Positions 37,589 to 47,844 are shown, counted from the stretch's first letter. The stretch is 64,000 bases of DNA from an uncultured Sporosarcina sp. (GCA_947644645.1 CANSAF010000010.1:1-64000), one strand, 5' to 3'. The notes: a model not told the origin generated them from the sequence alone. Program-made: numbers and translations.

Positions 37589-37636
37589 TAAAAGATAGAA
37601 AGATACAGAAACTAAAGATGAAAGGAGAAGAAAATT

Positions 37637-39406
37637 ATGTCAACAAATCAAAATGCCGAATCAGGATTTAAAGTTAAAATCCAAAAGTTTGGTACATTTT
37701 TAAGTGGAATGATTATGCCAAATATTGGTGCATTTATTGCATGGGGAATTATTACAGCTTTATTTATTCCTGACGGTTGGTGGCCAAATGCTGATTTCGC
37801 AGAGCTTGTTGGACCAATGATTACTTATTTATTACCAATTTTAATTGGTTTCACAGGTGGACGTATTGTCTATGATATCCGAGGGGGTGTCGTTGGTGCA
37901 ATTGTAACGATGGGGGTAATTGTCGGTGTGCCAGATATGCCGATGTTCCTTGGTGCGATGATTGTTGGTCCATTAGGTGGTTGGGTCATTAAAAGATTCG
38001 ACAAAATGATTGAAGGAAAAATTAAATCAGGTTTTGAAATGCTCGTCAATAACTTTTCGGCGGGGATTCTCGGCGGTATTTTAATGTTAATTGCCTATAA
38101 AGGAATAGGCCCACTCGTTGCATCACTGAATAAAGCACTCGCAGCAGGTGTTCAAGTCATTGTTGATGCAAATTTATTGCCAATCGCAAGTGTCTTTATT
38201 GAACCAGCTAAAGTGCTATTTTTAAATAACGCAATTAACCACGGAGTTTTAGGTCCGATTGGGATTGAGCAATCTGCACAAGTTGGGCGTTCAATTTTGT
38301 TTTTATTAGAAGCGAATCCAGGTCCAGGTCTTGGAATTTTACTTGCTTATATGTTTTTCGGAAGAGGCACAGCACGCCAAACAGCATCAGGTGCGAGTGT
38401 TATCCACTTTTTAGGGGGAATTCATGAAATTTATTTCCCGTATATTTTAATGCGTCCATTATTAATTGTTGCGGCAATTGCAGGGGGCGCAACAGGTGTA
38501 TTCATGTTCCAATTATTAGGTGCTGGACTCGTTGCAACAGCTTCACCAGGAAGTATTTTCGCGTTGCTTGCATTAGCGCCTAAAGGTGGATATTTAGGCA
38601 TTATTACAGGTGTACTTGCAGCGACAGTCGTTTCATTCTTAATCGCATCGATTATTTTGAAAACGGGTAAACAAACAGATGATGAGGACGAGTTAGCGAA
38701 AGCAACAGAGAAAACTTCAGCATTAAAAGGAAAAGAAAGCCGTGCATCTGTCCTTGTGAATAAACCTGAGACAGACAAACAAGATTTTACAAATGTAAAA
38801 AGAATTATTTTTGCATGTGATGCGGGCATGGGCTCAAGTGCGATGGGCGCAGGTATTTTGAAAAATAAAGTAAAAAAAGCAAATCTTGATATTGACGTCA
38901 CAAATATGGCCATCGCAAATTTACCACCAGATGCGGAAATTATTATTACGCATAAAGATTTAACAGAACGTGCAGAGAAACAAGTACCAAACGCTTATCA
39001 TATTTCTGTAGAAAATTTCTTGAACAGCCCGAAATACGATGAATTGATCCAAGATTTAGAAGGGACGACATCGAATGACGTGCCAGAAACAACAGAAGTT
39101 GCCACTGAATCTGGAGCAGCTTCATTGGAAGAGGTGGATCATATTATTTTTGCTTGTGATGCAGGCATGGGTTCAAGTGCAATGGGTGCAGGCATTTTAA
39201 GAAATAAAGTGAAGAAAGCCGGACTCGATATTACTGTGTCGAATATGGCGATTGCGAATTTACCAAAAGACGCCAAAGTCATTATTACGCATAAGGATTT
39301 AACAGAACGTGCGAAAAAACAAGTACCGAATGCTTATCATATTTCTGTAGAAAATTTCTTGAATAGCCCAAAATATGATGAACTGATGGACGACTTAAAA
39401 GAGTAA
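37637..39406 (+). CDS. mtlA: PTS mannitol transporter EIICB with duplicated EIIB domain
   Basis: Imports and phosphorylates mannitol. 589 residues, against about 480 in B. subtilis. The membrane EIIC domain (residues 1-345) has the usual mannitol signatures (MPNIGAFIAWGIIT, GAMIVGPLGGW, GGIHEIYFPYI). Two consecutive EIIB domains follow, each with the phosphocysteine loop FACDAGMGSSAMGAG (about residues 395 and 505), joined by an acidic Thr-rich linker. The two copies are nearly identical, so this is a recent tandem duplication giving a C-B-B order. First gene of mtlA-R-F-D, with a cre-like site upstream. Confidence 0.94.
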   Translation: MSTNQNAESGFKVKIQKFGTFLSGMIMPNIGAFIAWGIITALFIPDGWWPNADFAELVGPMITYLLPILIGFTGGRIVYDIRGGVVGAIVTMGVIVGVPDMPMFLGAMIVGPLGGWVIKRFDKMIEGKIKSGFEMLVNNFSAGILGGILMLIAYKGIGPLVASLNKALAAGVQVIVDANLLPIASVFIEPAKVLFLNNAINHGVLGPIGIEQSAQVGRSILFLLEANPGPGLGILLAYMFFGRGTARQTASGASVIHFLGGIHEIYFPYILMRPLLIVAAIAGGATGVFMFQLLGAGLVATASPGSIFALLALAPKGGYLGIITGVLAATVVSFLIASIILKTGKQTDDEDELAKATEKTSALKGKESRASVLVNKPETDKQDFTNVKRIIFACDAGMGSSAMGAGILKNKVKKANLDIDVTNMAIANLPPDAEIIITHKDLTERAEKQVPNAYHISVENFLNSPKYDELIQDLEGTTSNDVPETTEVATESGAASLEEVDHIIFACDAGMGSSAMGAGILRNKVKKAGLDITVSNMAIANLPKDAKVIITHKDLTERAKKQVPNAYHISVENFLNSPKYDELMDDLKE

Positions 39407-39425
39407 TTCAAATGGAGTGTCGCCG

Positions 39426-41522
39426 ATGTCTATTTCTGCTCGTGAAAAAATGATTATCGAAAAATTATTAACGGCATCTCATGAAGTGACGATGGAAGAT
39501 TTAGCAAAAGAAATCTCGGTTAGTACGAGAACGATTCATCGAGATTTGAGTGGCATTGAAAACTTTCTAAAGACATTTGATCTTCAATTATTGAGGAAAA
39601 CAGGTGTAGGGATTCAAATTACAGGTTCGGTCGCCAATAAAGAACAATTAAAACGTCAATTAATGACTTTTACACTACATGAATATATGGCGGAAGAAAG
39701 ACAAACTTTACTATTAAGTATGCTTTATGAAGCGGCTGAACCTGTTAAAATGTTCACTTTGGCAAACGAACTACAAGTCACCGCTGCAACGATTAGCAAT
39801 GATTTATTGAAATTGGAAGAAAAACTACTGGATTTTGGGTTGTCAATTACTCGAAAAAGAGGGTATGGCATTGAGTTAAGTGGTTCAGAAGAAGCGAAAC
39901 GTCGCGCAATTAGTTATCATCTTGCCAATGCGTTAAGTGAAGAGGAGTTTCTTTCTTTAATTAAACGAAGTATGGAAAGAAAATCATTCCCTGAAGAAAA
40001 TGCTATCGCAGATCGTTTGCTGCATCTCGTAGATCGTGAAAAAGTATTGGTGATTGAAGAAACAATCCGTATGTTAAATACACCACTAATTAAAGCAATG
40101 ACAGATAATGCTTATGTAGGTTTAATCGTTCATTTAACACTAGCCATTGATCGCATTCAGCGGGGTGAGAAAATTGAAATGGACACTGACTTTTTAGAGA
40201 GACTACAAGCAGAACCTGAATATTTGATTGCTAAAAAGATGATTCACCAACTCGCACAGCGTTTTGACATCAATATACCCAATGCAGAAATTGGCTATAT
40301 TACGATGCATTTACAAGGGGCAAAAGTTCGAATGGAGGAAGAATCTTCTTTTGAAAGTAAACATTTGCAAGTGACAATGTATGCAAGGGCATTGATTCAA
40401 GAAGTGGAACGATTAACAAATTGTTCTTTAATCGATCATGCGCCGCTTTTAGAAGGATTGGTCGCCCATTTAAAACCTGCCTTGTATCGCATCAATCAAA
40501 AAATGGGAATTGCCAATCCATTACTGCAAAACATTCGTAGGGATTATGAAGAATTATTTGCGGCAGTAAAGACAGCTTGCGAAAAAGTATTTGTAGAGAC
40601 AAAAATTCCTGAAGAAGAAATTGGTTTTTTAGTCTTGCATTTTGGTGCGGCAATTCTTGGATTGAAACAAGAAGCAACCTTAACTGCTTATGTTGTTTGT
40701 TCTAGCGGAATTGGTACATCTAAAATGTTGGCGACTCAATTACGCCGAGAAATCACTGCCATTCAGGAAATTAAAAATATCTCTGCTTTTGAATTGGAAG
40801 ATTTACCGATTCATGATACAGATTTAATCATTTCAACCATTCATTTACCGGATATTCCTTATGAATATATTGTTGTCAGTCCATTTTTGACAGACGAAGA
40901 AATTCAGCAAGTTGAGCTTTTTGCCAAAAGAAAAGCCTTATTACAAAGACCTATTGCTGTTTCGCCAACATCATTAACGAATGTAGCGGATATTTCAAAA
41001 CGTATTCAAGGTATCCATCAGTACACAGGGACAATGTCGATGATTTTAACAGATTTTCATCTTGTCCATATTGAAAGAGAAGTATCTGTCAAAGCATGTA
41101 TTCATGATGCTTGTGTTTGCTTAAGAGATAAAGGAGTCATCCAAGACGTGGAAGAAGTATCCGAAGCATTATTTGCAAGAGAAGCATTAAGCGGACTGGG
41201 GATACCTGAAACGACATTGGCGTTATTTCATACAAAGCATCCGGCAATTTTAAAACCTTCGTTTACAATGTATACATTAAGGGAACCTCTTAGAATAGAA
41301 GCGATGGATGGTTCTACCATTAAGATGAAGACGATATTATTATTGCTTGCACCAGATTCGCATCATGCATACGGCATGGAAGTATTAAGTTTGATTAGTT
41401 CGATGATCATCGAGAGTGAAGAAAGTATTCAATTATTTCAATCGAATGATGAAGAACTGATTCACACGCAATTAGGAAGAAAGTTTGAACAGTTTTTGCA
41501 TGAAAAAATAACAATGATTTAG
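39426..41522 (+). CDS. mtlR: Mannitol operon activator MtlR (PRD-containing)
   Basis: A 698-residue DNA-binding activator controlled by PTS phosphorylation. Order: two N-terminal helix-turn-helix units (DLAKEISVSTRTIHRDLSGIE-like), two PRD domains with conserved histidines (HLTLAIDRIQRG; EIGYITMHLQGA, EIGFLVLHFGAA), an EIIB-Gat-like domain (VVCSSGIGTSKML, Cys), and an EIIA-Mtl-like domain at the end. ATG 39426 follows GGAGTG. Lying inside the operon, as in Geobacillus, gives self-regulated expression. Confidence 0.92.
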   Translation: MSISAREKMIIEKLLTASHEVTMEDLAKEISVSTRTIHRDLSGIENFLKTFDLQLLRKTGVGIQITGSVANKEQLKRQLMTFTLHEYMAEERQTLLLSMLYEAAEPVKMFTLANELQVTAATISNDLLKLEEKLLDFGLSITRKRGYGIELSGSEEAKRRAISYHLANALSEEEFLSLIKRSMERKSFPEENAIADRLLHLVDREKVLVIEETIRMLNTPLIKAMTDNAYVGLIVHLTLAIDRIQRGEKIEMDTDFLERLQAEPEYLIAKKMIHQLAQRFDINIPNAEIGYITMHLQGAKVRMEEESSFESKHLQVTMYARALIQEVERLTNCSLIDHAPLLEGLVAHLKPALYRINQKMGIANPLLQNIRRDYEELFAAVKTACEKVFVETKIPEEEIGFLVLHFGAAILGLKQEATLTAYVVCSSGIGTSKMLATQLRREITAIQEIKNISAFELEDLPIHDTDLIISTIHLPDIPYEYIVVSPFLTDEEIQQVELFAKRKALLQRPIAVSPTSLTNVADISKRIQGIHQYTGTMSMILTDFHLVHIEREVSVKACIHDACVCLRDKGVIQDVEEVSEALFAREALSGLGIPETTLALFHTKHPAILKPSFTMYTLREPLRIEAMDGSTIKMKTILLLLAPDSHHAYGMEVLSLISSMIIESEESIQLFQSNDEELIHTQLGRKFEQFLHEKITMI

Positions 41523-41533
41523 GAGTGTTCATT

Positions 41534-41965
41534 ATGTCAGTATTATCAGTGGAAAATATTGTACTTAATAAAAATTTAGCAACAAGAGAAGAGGCAATTC
41601 GTTTTACAGGACAAGTTCTTGTAGATCGTGGATATGTCGAGCCAGCTTATATCGAAAAAATGTTAGAGCGTGAAGAAATGACTTCTACTTTCATGGGGAA
41701 TGGCGTTGCAATTCCACATGGTACGGATGATGCGAAAAAAGAAGTAAAAGCATCTGGACTTGCGATTATTCAAGTGCCTGACGGCGTCGATTTCGGCGAT
41801 GGCAATATCGCAAAATTATTAATCGGGATTGCTGGTAAAGGAGACGAACATTTAGAAATTTTATCGAATATCGCGGTTGTTGTCGCAGATGAAGATAATG
41901 TAGAACAAATTGTGAATGCTTCTACAGCAGAAGAAATCTTAGCTTTTTTTGAAGGAGTTAATTAA
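41534..41965 (+). CDS. mtlF: PTS mannitol EIIA component
   Basis: Phosphocarrier between HPr and the EIIB domain(s) of MtlA. 143 residues. The active histidine is in GVAIPHGTDDAK. ATG 41534 after AGGAG; it begins 11 bases after mtlR and ends one base before mtlD. Confidence 0.93.
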   Translation: MSVLSVENIVLNKNLATREEAIRFTGQVLVDRGYVEPAYIEKMLEREEMTSTFMGNGVAIPHGTDDAKKEVKASGLAIIQVPDGVDFGDGNIAKLLIGIAGKGDEHLEILSNIAVVVADEDNVEQIVNASTAEEILAFFEGVN

Positions 41966-41966
41966 T

Positions 41967-43118
41967 ATGAAGGCTGTTCATTTTGGAGCGGGAAATATTG
42001 GAAGAGGATTTATTGGGAAATTATTGTATGAATCGGGTTTCGAAACATGCTTCGTAGATGTGAACAGAAATATTGTTGACTTATTGAATGAGAAAAAAGA
42101 ATATCGGGTTCAATTAGCGAATGAAACGAAAGATGAAACGATTGTTAAAAATGTTACTGCGATTAATAGTGCTGAAGAGCCGGATTTAGTGATTGAAGCA
42201 ATTAGCGAAGCTGATCTTGTCACAGCAGCAGTTGGACCGAATATATTACCACATATCGCAGGTTTAATTGCCGATGGTTTAAAGAAACGTTTAGCAGAAT
42301 CCGAAAAACCGCTCACAATTATTGCTTGTGAAAACATGGTAGGCGGTACGGCATTTTTAAAAGAAAAAATTGATGAATATTTGACGGAAGATGAAAAACA
42401 GCGGTTTGAAAAATTATATAGTTTTCCAAACGCAGCGGTTGATCGTATCGTTCCAAATCAAAATCATGAAGATCCATTACTCGTACAAGTTGAACCATTT
42501 TACGAATGGGTAGTAGATGCCTCTGCTATTAAGGGTGACAAACCATCTATTGAAGGCATCACATTTGTAGAGGATTTAACGCCTTTTATCGAAAGAAAAT
42601 TATTTACAGTGAACACAGGACATGCGGCTACTGCATATTTAGGTTATGCGGCAGGTATTACCGCAATTCATGAAGTGCTTGTGGATAATGATATTAAAGA
42701 AGCGATGCAAAAAACATTAGCAGAAACGGGAAGATTGTTGATTGAAAAGTATCGTTTTGATGCAGATGAACATCAAACTTATATCGAAACAATTATTGGA
42801 CGCTTCGCCAATCCATTTATTTATGACGAAGTGACAAGAGTCGGACGTTCGCCAATTCGCAAACTACAGGCGAATGATCGTTTTATTAGCCCAGCAACAC
42901 AATATGTTGAGCTGTTCGATGAAGTTCCGGAATACTTGGTTAAGGCGATTGCGGCGGCATTCCAATATGATTACGCGGAAGATCCTGATGCTGTCAAAGT
43001 ACAAGAAACCATTCAGCAAGAAGGAATCGAGTCGGCAATTCAGCAGTATACTGAATTACCTCCTACATCGAAATTATTCCAAGCAATTCATCAAGAATAT
43101 GAGCAATTAGAGAAATAA
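41967..43118 (+). CDS. mtlD: Mannitol-1-phosphate 5-dehydrogenase
   Basis: Oxidises mannitol-1-phosphate to fructose-6-phosphate with NAD. 383 residues. The N-terminal FGAGNIGRGFIGKLL is the NAD-binding glycine motif; the KLFTVNTGHAATAYLGY segment carries the catalytic region of this dehydrogenase family. AAGGAG nine bases before ATG 41967. Last gene of the mannitol operon, followed by a terminator. Confidence 0.95.
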   Translation: MKAVHFGAGNIGRGFIGKLLYESGFETCFVDVNRNIVDLLNEKKEYRVQLANETKDETIVKNVTAINSAEEPDLVIEAISEADLVTAAVGPNILPHIAGLIADGLKKRLAESEKPLTIIACENMVGGTAFLKEKIDEYLTEDEKQRFEKLYSFPNAAVDRIVPNQNHEDPLLVQVEPFYEWVVDASAIKGDKPSIEGITFVEDLTPFIERKLFTVNTGHAATAYLGYAAGITAIHEVLVDNDIKEAMQKTLAETGRLLIEKYRFDADEHQTYIETIIGRFANPFIYDEVTRVGRSPIRKLQANDRFISPATQYVELFDEVPEYLVKAIAAAFQYDYAEDPDAVKVQETIQQEGIESAIQQYTELPPTSKLFQAIHQEYEQLEK

Positions 43119-43120
43119 GA

Positions 43121-43167
43121 AAAAGAGCGATCAAACAGTCGAATGAGACTGATTTGATCGCTCTTTT
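43121..43167. terminator. Bidirectional terminator between mtlD and hisJ
   Basis: A perfect 15-bp stem (AAAAGAGCGATCAAA, 43121-43135 with 43153-43167) with an extra CAGTC/GACT pairing in the loop and T runs on both sides. Confidence 0.9.
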
Positions 43168-43968
43168 TTAGCGTTTCATTTCATCGATTTTATGGAAAAT
43201 GGGTTGTTGATTTTCAAAAGTCGTTACATACTTAAAACCAATGGACGCTAGAAGTTCTAGTGATTCGTTAAATTGAAAAGCCAAATCAGTCTCACGATGC
43301 GCGTCAGAGCCTAATGTAATAATTTCACCACCACATGCTTTATAAAGTTTTAACACATCTTCACTCGGAAGTGCATGCGATAACCCGTACCTAACCCCTG
43401 ATGTATTCAACTCGATTCCTTTCCCGTAAGGAATAATTTCATTGAAAATCTCGGTCATGACATCGTGAAATAAAAGCTTCGATGGCTGATCCGTATATCT
43501 TTTGATTAAATCGACATGCCCTAGTACGTTAAATCGTTTGAAGTTTTTAATACAACTTAAAAACTCTGTGTAATAAAGTTCAAATGCTTCTTCCACAGTT
43601 CTTCCTTCAAAAATTTCTTTGTAATGTAAACTTTTACGATCTGTTGTATGCATCGAACAAATAACAAAATCAAAGCGCTCTTCATCCATTAATGTTTCAT
43701 AAAGTTGTAAAATATGAGGCTGTACGCCAATTTCAACACCTTTATGAATTTGAATTTCTGTTTTATACTTATCTTGTAGTCTTTTAATTTCCTGGTCATA
43801 CGCTTTTAAATCAAACTCAAAAATAATTGAATCGTCTGGATACTCATAATCGATATGTTCGGTAAAACAAATCCCTTTCAATTTTTTTTCGATGGCTCCA
43901 ATCACCATATTCTCCATTGAAACATTGCAGTCTGCAGAAAAATGACTATGCATATGTACATCAAACAT
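43168..43968 (-). CDS. hisJ: Histidinol-phosphatase, PHP type
   Basis: Dephosphorylates histidinol phosphate, the step before HisD. 266 residues of the PHP metal-hydrolase family: DVHMHSHFSAD, FTEHIDYEYP, MHTTD, LGHVDLIKR and GSDAHRETDLA carry the metal ligands. It is divergent from the hisZ-to-hisI operon and supplies the phosphatase that this operon lacks (HisB here is dehydratase only). Confidence 0.88.
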   Translation of the reverse strand: MFDVHMHSHFSADCNVSMENMVIGAIEKKLKGICFTEHIDYEYPDDSIIFEFDLKAYDQEIKRLQDKYKTEIQIHKGVEIGVQPHILQLYETLMDEERFDFVICSMHTTDRKSLHYKEIFEGRTVEEAFELYYTEFLSCIKNFKRFNVLGHVDLIKRYTDQPSKLLFHDVMTEIFNEIIPYGKGIELNTSGVRYGLSHALPSEDVLKLYKACGGEIITLGSDAHRETDLAFQFNESLELLASIGFKYVTTFENQQPIFHKIDEMKR

Positions 43969-43984
43969 AAAATCCCTCCATCTA

Positions 43985-44013
43985 TTGACAAACTATTTTA
44001 CATATTCTATAGT
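43985..44013 (+). promoter_or_regulatory. Sigma-A promoter of the histidine operon
   Basis: TTGACA, exactly 17 bases, TATAGT, 57 bases before hisZ. No T-box or other leader structure lies between, so the operon is probably regulated at this promoter. Confidence 0.75.
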
Positions 44014-44070
44014 AATAAATAACTTCATCATAGTAAAGTATTAAAGTAAAAGAAAGGTGGAATCGTTCAT

Positions 44071-45306
44071 TTGTACACGACAACATCGAATGATAAAAAA
44101 ATAAAAGATTATCAAAAATATGAAAGAATGATTAAAACAATTCATAAACGTTTTAAAACATATGGTTATGAAAGAGTAAAAACATCAACTTTTGAACAAT
44201 ACGATTTATATACAGAAGTAAAAAGTGCGATTAATCGGAAAGAAATGGTGAAAACGATTGATGAAAACGGGGAAGTACTCGTCTTAAGACCGGATGTAAC
44301 AATCCCGATTACGAAACAGCTTTCAGAACTGTATGCGGAATTGCCGCATGAACTGCGTTATTATTATGTACAAGATGTTTTTAGACAATCAGATGAAAAA
44401 GATGAGGAAGTCGAAAGCACGCAAGCAGGTGTAGAATATTATTGTGAAAGTTCACCGGAAAAAGACGCGGAAGTCATCGCGCTTGCTTGTCATACATTAA
44501 AAGATTTAGGCTTTCAAAATATTAAAATTGAAATGGGTCACGCAGGATTTTTTCAAGCATTAATAGAACAAATCAATTTATCGGATCGCGATTTGATAAA
44601 ACTGAAAAAATATATTCAATCTAAAAATATTGTAGAATTAGAACCGTTTCTTCGAACATTAGAAATTGACGAATCATTGGTAGCAGCATTAACAAAAATC
44701 CCAATGTTATACGGAAATCCGATTCAAGTGAGTGAAAAAGCAAGGCAAATTACACAATTACAAAAGACCGATGAAATCCTCGCTTATTTACTCGAAGTCT
44801 ATGATATCCTTAAACTTTACGGGTTAGAGCAAAATATTGTTATGGATTTAGGGTTAATCAATCATATGGGTTATTATTCAGATACGATTTTCCAAGGATT
44901 CGTAGAACAATATGGTAGACCCGTGTTAATGGGCGGTCGCTATAATCATTTAGGAGATGAATTCGGTGCCAAACTACCCGCAATTGGTTTTGCTTGTACG
45001 GTAGAGTCCTTGTTAAAAGCAACGAAAAAAAATTGCACAGCGCCGAGAGTTCCCTTAGATGTGCATCTTCAATATGATACGGAATGTTTAAGAGACGCGA
45101 TCCTATTTGCCAATGAATTACGCGAAAGGAATTATACAGTTGTTACTTCACAACAAAATCAGCGATTAAATGATACGCAACCTTCGATTTATCAAATACA
45201 ATTAACGAATCAAGAAAGAAACTTTTTTTATAAAGAAAAGTCTTATAATTTCGATTCGATGAAAGAGTTACTCAAATTAATGCGTGAAATAAAAGGCGGG
45301 ATGTAA
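44071..45306 (+). CDS. hisZ: ATP phosphoribosyltransferase regulatory subunit
   Basis: A HisRS-like paralogue without tRNA charging that completes the short-form HisG and gives histidine feedback. 411 residues. Class II synthetase-like motifs are seen (LRPDVTIPITKQ, RYYYVQDVFRQS, GGRYNHLGDEFG). TTG start with AAAGGTGG upstream. It is first in the operon and directly abuts hisG. Confidence 0.9.
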   Translation: MYTTTSNDKKIKDYQKYERMIKTIHKRFKTYGYERVKTSTFEQYDLYTEVKSAINRKEMVKTIDENGEVLVLRPDVTIPITKQLSELYAELPHELRYYYVQDVFRQSDEKDEEVESTQAGVEYYCESSPEKDAEVIALACHTLKDLGFQNIKIEMGHAGFFQALIEQINLSDRDLIKLKKYIQSKNIVELEPFLRTLEIDESLVAALTKIPMLYGNPIQVSEKARQITQLQKTDEILAYLLEVYDILKLYGLEQNIVMDLGLINHMGYYSDTIFQGFVEQYGRPVLMGGRYNHLGDEFGAKLPAIGFACTVESLLKATKKNCTAPRVPLDVHLQYDTECLRDAILFANELRERNYTVVTSQQNQRLNDTQPSIYQIQLTNQERNFFYKEKSYNFDSMKELLKLMREIKGGM

Positions 45307-45933
45307 TTGAGTTTATTGACAATCGCGCTTCCAACCGGAAGAACAGCGAAACAAGCAGCCAGTGTATTAGAAAAAGCGGGCATACGATTTCCAGATTATC
45401 ATAGTAAAACACGTAAATTAGTTATGCTAGATGAAACGAAAACCATTCAACTTATTTTAGTGAAAACAGCAGATTTACCGACTTATGTAGAAAAAGGCGC
45501 AGCAGATATTGGGATGATTGGAAAAGATGTTATCTTGGAAAACCAACCTGATGTTTATGAATTAGCAGATTTACATATTGGAAAATGTAAAGTAGCAGTG
45601 GCTGGTTTTCCAAATCAATCTTTAAAAGTAGACGGTCCATTGACCATTGCGACAAAATATCCAGTTATTACGGAATCCTATTTTGAAGAAAAAGGCATTT
45701 CAATTGAAACGATTAAATTAAATGGATCCATTGAATTAGCGCCGTTAATCGGTTTATCAGACGTGATCGTAGATATTGTCGAAACAGGTACGACTTTAAA
45801 AGAAAACGGGTTAATTGTATTGGCAGAAATGATGGATGTTAGTACAAGATTAATTGTCAATAAAGCGAGATTTTCGACTAAAACTGAACAGATAGAAAGT
45901 ATGATTGAGAAAAGAAAAAAAGCATTGGAGTGA
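45307..45933 (+). CDS. hisG: ATP phosphoribosyltransferase, short form
   Basis: First committed step of histidine synthesis: ATP plus PRPP to phosphoribosyl-ATP. 208 residues, the short form that needs HisZ. ALPTGRT near the start, GAADIGMIGKDVI, and the PRPP loop DVIVDIVETGTTLKENGL are intact. TTG start immediately after hisZ. Confidence 0.94.
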   Translation: MSLLTIALPTGRTAKQAASVLEKAGIRFPDYHSKTRKLVMLDETKTIQLILVKTADLPTYVEKGAADIGMIGKDVILENQPDVYELADLHIGKCKVAVAGFPNQSLKVDGPLTIATKYPVITESYFEEKGISIETIKLNGSIELAPLIGLSDVIVDIVETGTTLKENGLIVLAEMMDVSTRLIVNKARFSTKTEQIESMIEKRKKALE

Positions 45934-45939
45934 ACAGAA

Positions 45940-47223
45940 ATGCAAGTAGTGACGGGGGAAGCGTATGTAAAAGAATTGAGAGAAAAGCGTTTTGAAAATC
46001 GAGAAGATCAAGCTTTGAATGAAGCCGTCAGAGAAATTATTGCGAATGTAAGAACTGACGGGGATGCTGCTTTATTAAAATATACAGCGCAGTTTGATCA
46101 AGTTGAATTGGAAAGTTTAGTCGTGACAGCGGAAGAAATACAGGCTGCAAGAAAAGTTGTCGGAGACTCATTTTTAAAAGCAATTGAAACGGCATACGGA
46201 AATATTAAAGCTTTTCATAAAGAACAGAAAGAAAAAACTTGGTTAACAAATCCGAGTGAAGGCGTAATTTTAGGTCAGAAAGTTACAGCGTTAGAAAGTG
46301 TTGGGATTTATGTTCCAGGTGGTAAAGCTGCTTATCCTTCGACTGTGTTAATGAATGCTATTCCAGCAAAAATCGCAGGTGTGAAAAAGATTGTGATGAC
46401 AACACCTGTTGGAAAAGACGGTCAAGTCAATCCTTATGTGCTCGCCGCCGCATCGGTTGCTGGTGTTGAAACGATTTATAAGGTTGGCGGTGCACAAGCG
46501 ATTGCGGCACTTGCTTATGGAACTGAAACGGTTCAAAAAGTCGTGAAAATTGTAGGACCTGGAAATGCTTATGTGGCCTGTGCAAAAAGATGGGTGTTTG
46601 GGGATGTGGCCATCGATATGATTGCAGGTCCAAGTGAAATTTGTATCGTTGCAGATGAAAGTGCAAAACCTGCGTATGCTGCAGCTGATTTATTGTCCCA
46701 GGCGGAACATGATGAAATGGCTTCGGCAATTTGCATTACGACGAGTGATTTATTTGCACGGGCATTGCAACGAGAAATTTCCGAACAAACAGAACAAGCA
46801 GAGCGACGTGCAATTATTGAACAATCGATTTTGCATAACGGGCGCATTGTCGTTGTGAAATCATTGTCCGAAGCCTATGAAATTGTGAATGAATTAGCAC
46901 CAGAACATTTACAATTAATGGTTGATAATCCGATGGAGAAATTAGCATATATCGACAATGCAGGTGCTATTTTTCTAGGGAATTATTCTCCGGAAGCACT
47001 TGGAGATTATGTGGCGGGACCGAATCATACATTGCCGACAAGTGGGACGGCTAAATTTTCATCACCACTTGGGGTTTATGATTTTATGAAAAAGTCGAGT
47101 ATTATTCATTATTCATCTTCCGCTTTTTTAGCAGTTGCGGATGATATTATCGAAATTGCTGAAAAAGAAGGTTTAGCAGCGCATGCAAATTCAATTGAAA
47201 TACGAAAGGGGTATTTAAAATGA
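45940..47223 (+). CDS. hisD: Histidinol dehydrogenase
   Basis: Oxidises histidinol to histidine in two NAD-dependent steps. 427 residues. Conserved segments include YVPGGKAAYPSTVLM, GPGNAYVACAKR, IAGPSEICIVAD, SQAEHD (zinc ligand) and AGPNHTLPTSGTA. Ends with a four-base overlap with hisB. Confidence 0.95.
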   Translation: MQVVTGEAYVKELREKRFENREDQALNEAVREIIANVRTDGDAALLKYTAQFDQVELESLVVTAEEIQAARKVVGDSFLKAIETAYGNIKAFHKEQKEKTWLTNPSEGVILGQKVTALESVGIYVPGGKAAYPSTVLMNAIPAKIAGVKKIVMTTPVGKDGQVNPYVLAAASVAGVETIYKVGGAQAIAALAYGTETVQKVVKIVGPGNAYVACAKRWVFGDVAIDMIAGPSEICIVADESAKPAYAAADLLSQAEHDEMASAICITTSDLFARALQREISEQTEQAERRAIIEQSILHNGRIVVVKSLSEAYEIVNELAPEHLQLMVDNPMEKLAYIDNAGAIFLGNYSPEALGDYVAGPNHTLPTSGTAKFSSPLGVYDFMKKSSIIHYSSSAFLAVADDIIEIAEKEGLAAHANSIEIRKGYLK

Positions 47224-47804
47224 GACAAAAGGCTTTATCTAGAGAAACAGCAGAAACATCGATTTCATTAGACTTTTCAATAGATGGAACGGGAGAGACA
47301 GATATTCAAACAGGTGTCGGATTTTTTGACCATATGCTAACACTATTTACAAAGCATGGCTTATTTGATTTGAAAGTGGCATGTGACGGGGATATTGAGG
47401 TCGATCAACACCACACAGTAGAAGATATCGGCATTGTGTTAGGGCAAGCTTTTTATGAAAGCATTGGTACGAAAGAAGGCATTGAAAGATATGCAACAGT
47501 GTCTGTCCCGATGGATGAAGCTTTATCGACAGTGTCATTAGATATTAGTGGACGTTCATTTTTAGTGTATAACGTTGAAGGATTGAAAGATAAAGTAGGA
47601 GAATTTGATACGGAATTAGTAGAAGAATTTTTCCACGCATTTACGAGTCATGCGAAAGTGACACTTCATATTAATTTGATGTACGGAAAAAATACACATC
47701 ATATGATTGAGTCAATATTTAAAGCATTTGGACGTGCACTTCGCGTTGCAAGTTCAAAAAATCCTGATGTGAAAGGCATCCCATCTACAAAAGGATTATT
47801 ATAA
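47220..47804 (+). CDS. hisB: Imidazoleglycerol-phosphate dehydratase
   Basis: Monofunctional HisB, 194 residues, without the phosphatase domain of enterobacteria. Metal-binding motifs GFFDHMLTLFTKHG, DQHHTVEDIG, HAFTSHAKVTLH and YGKNTHHMIESIFKAFGRAL are present. Starts inside the end of hisD (ATGA). The usual next gene, hisH, is absent: only 40 bases separate hisB from hisA. Confidence 0.95.
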   Translation: MRQKALSRETAETSISLDFSIDGTGETDIQTGVGFFDHMLTLFTKHGLFDLKVACDGDIEVDQHHTVEDIGIVLGQAFYESIGTKEGIERYATVSVPMDEALSTVSLDISGRSFLVYNVEGLKDKVGEFDTELVEEFFHAFTSHAKVTLHINLMYGKNTHHMIESIFKAFGRALRVASSKNPDVKGIPSTKGLL

Positions 47805-47844
47805 CAGTTTGGTATGAAAAACTAATCCATAAGGAGCGAAAAAA

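Noticed and set aside
38431..38913. A 160-codon frame antisense to mtlA
   Set aside because: It is opposite a clearly conserved domain, has no ribosome binding site and no recognisable product.
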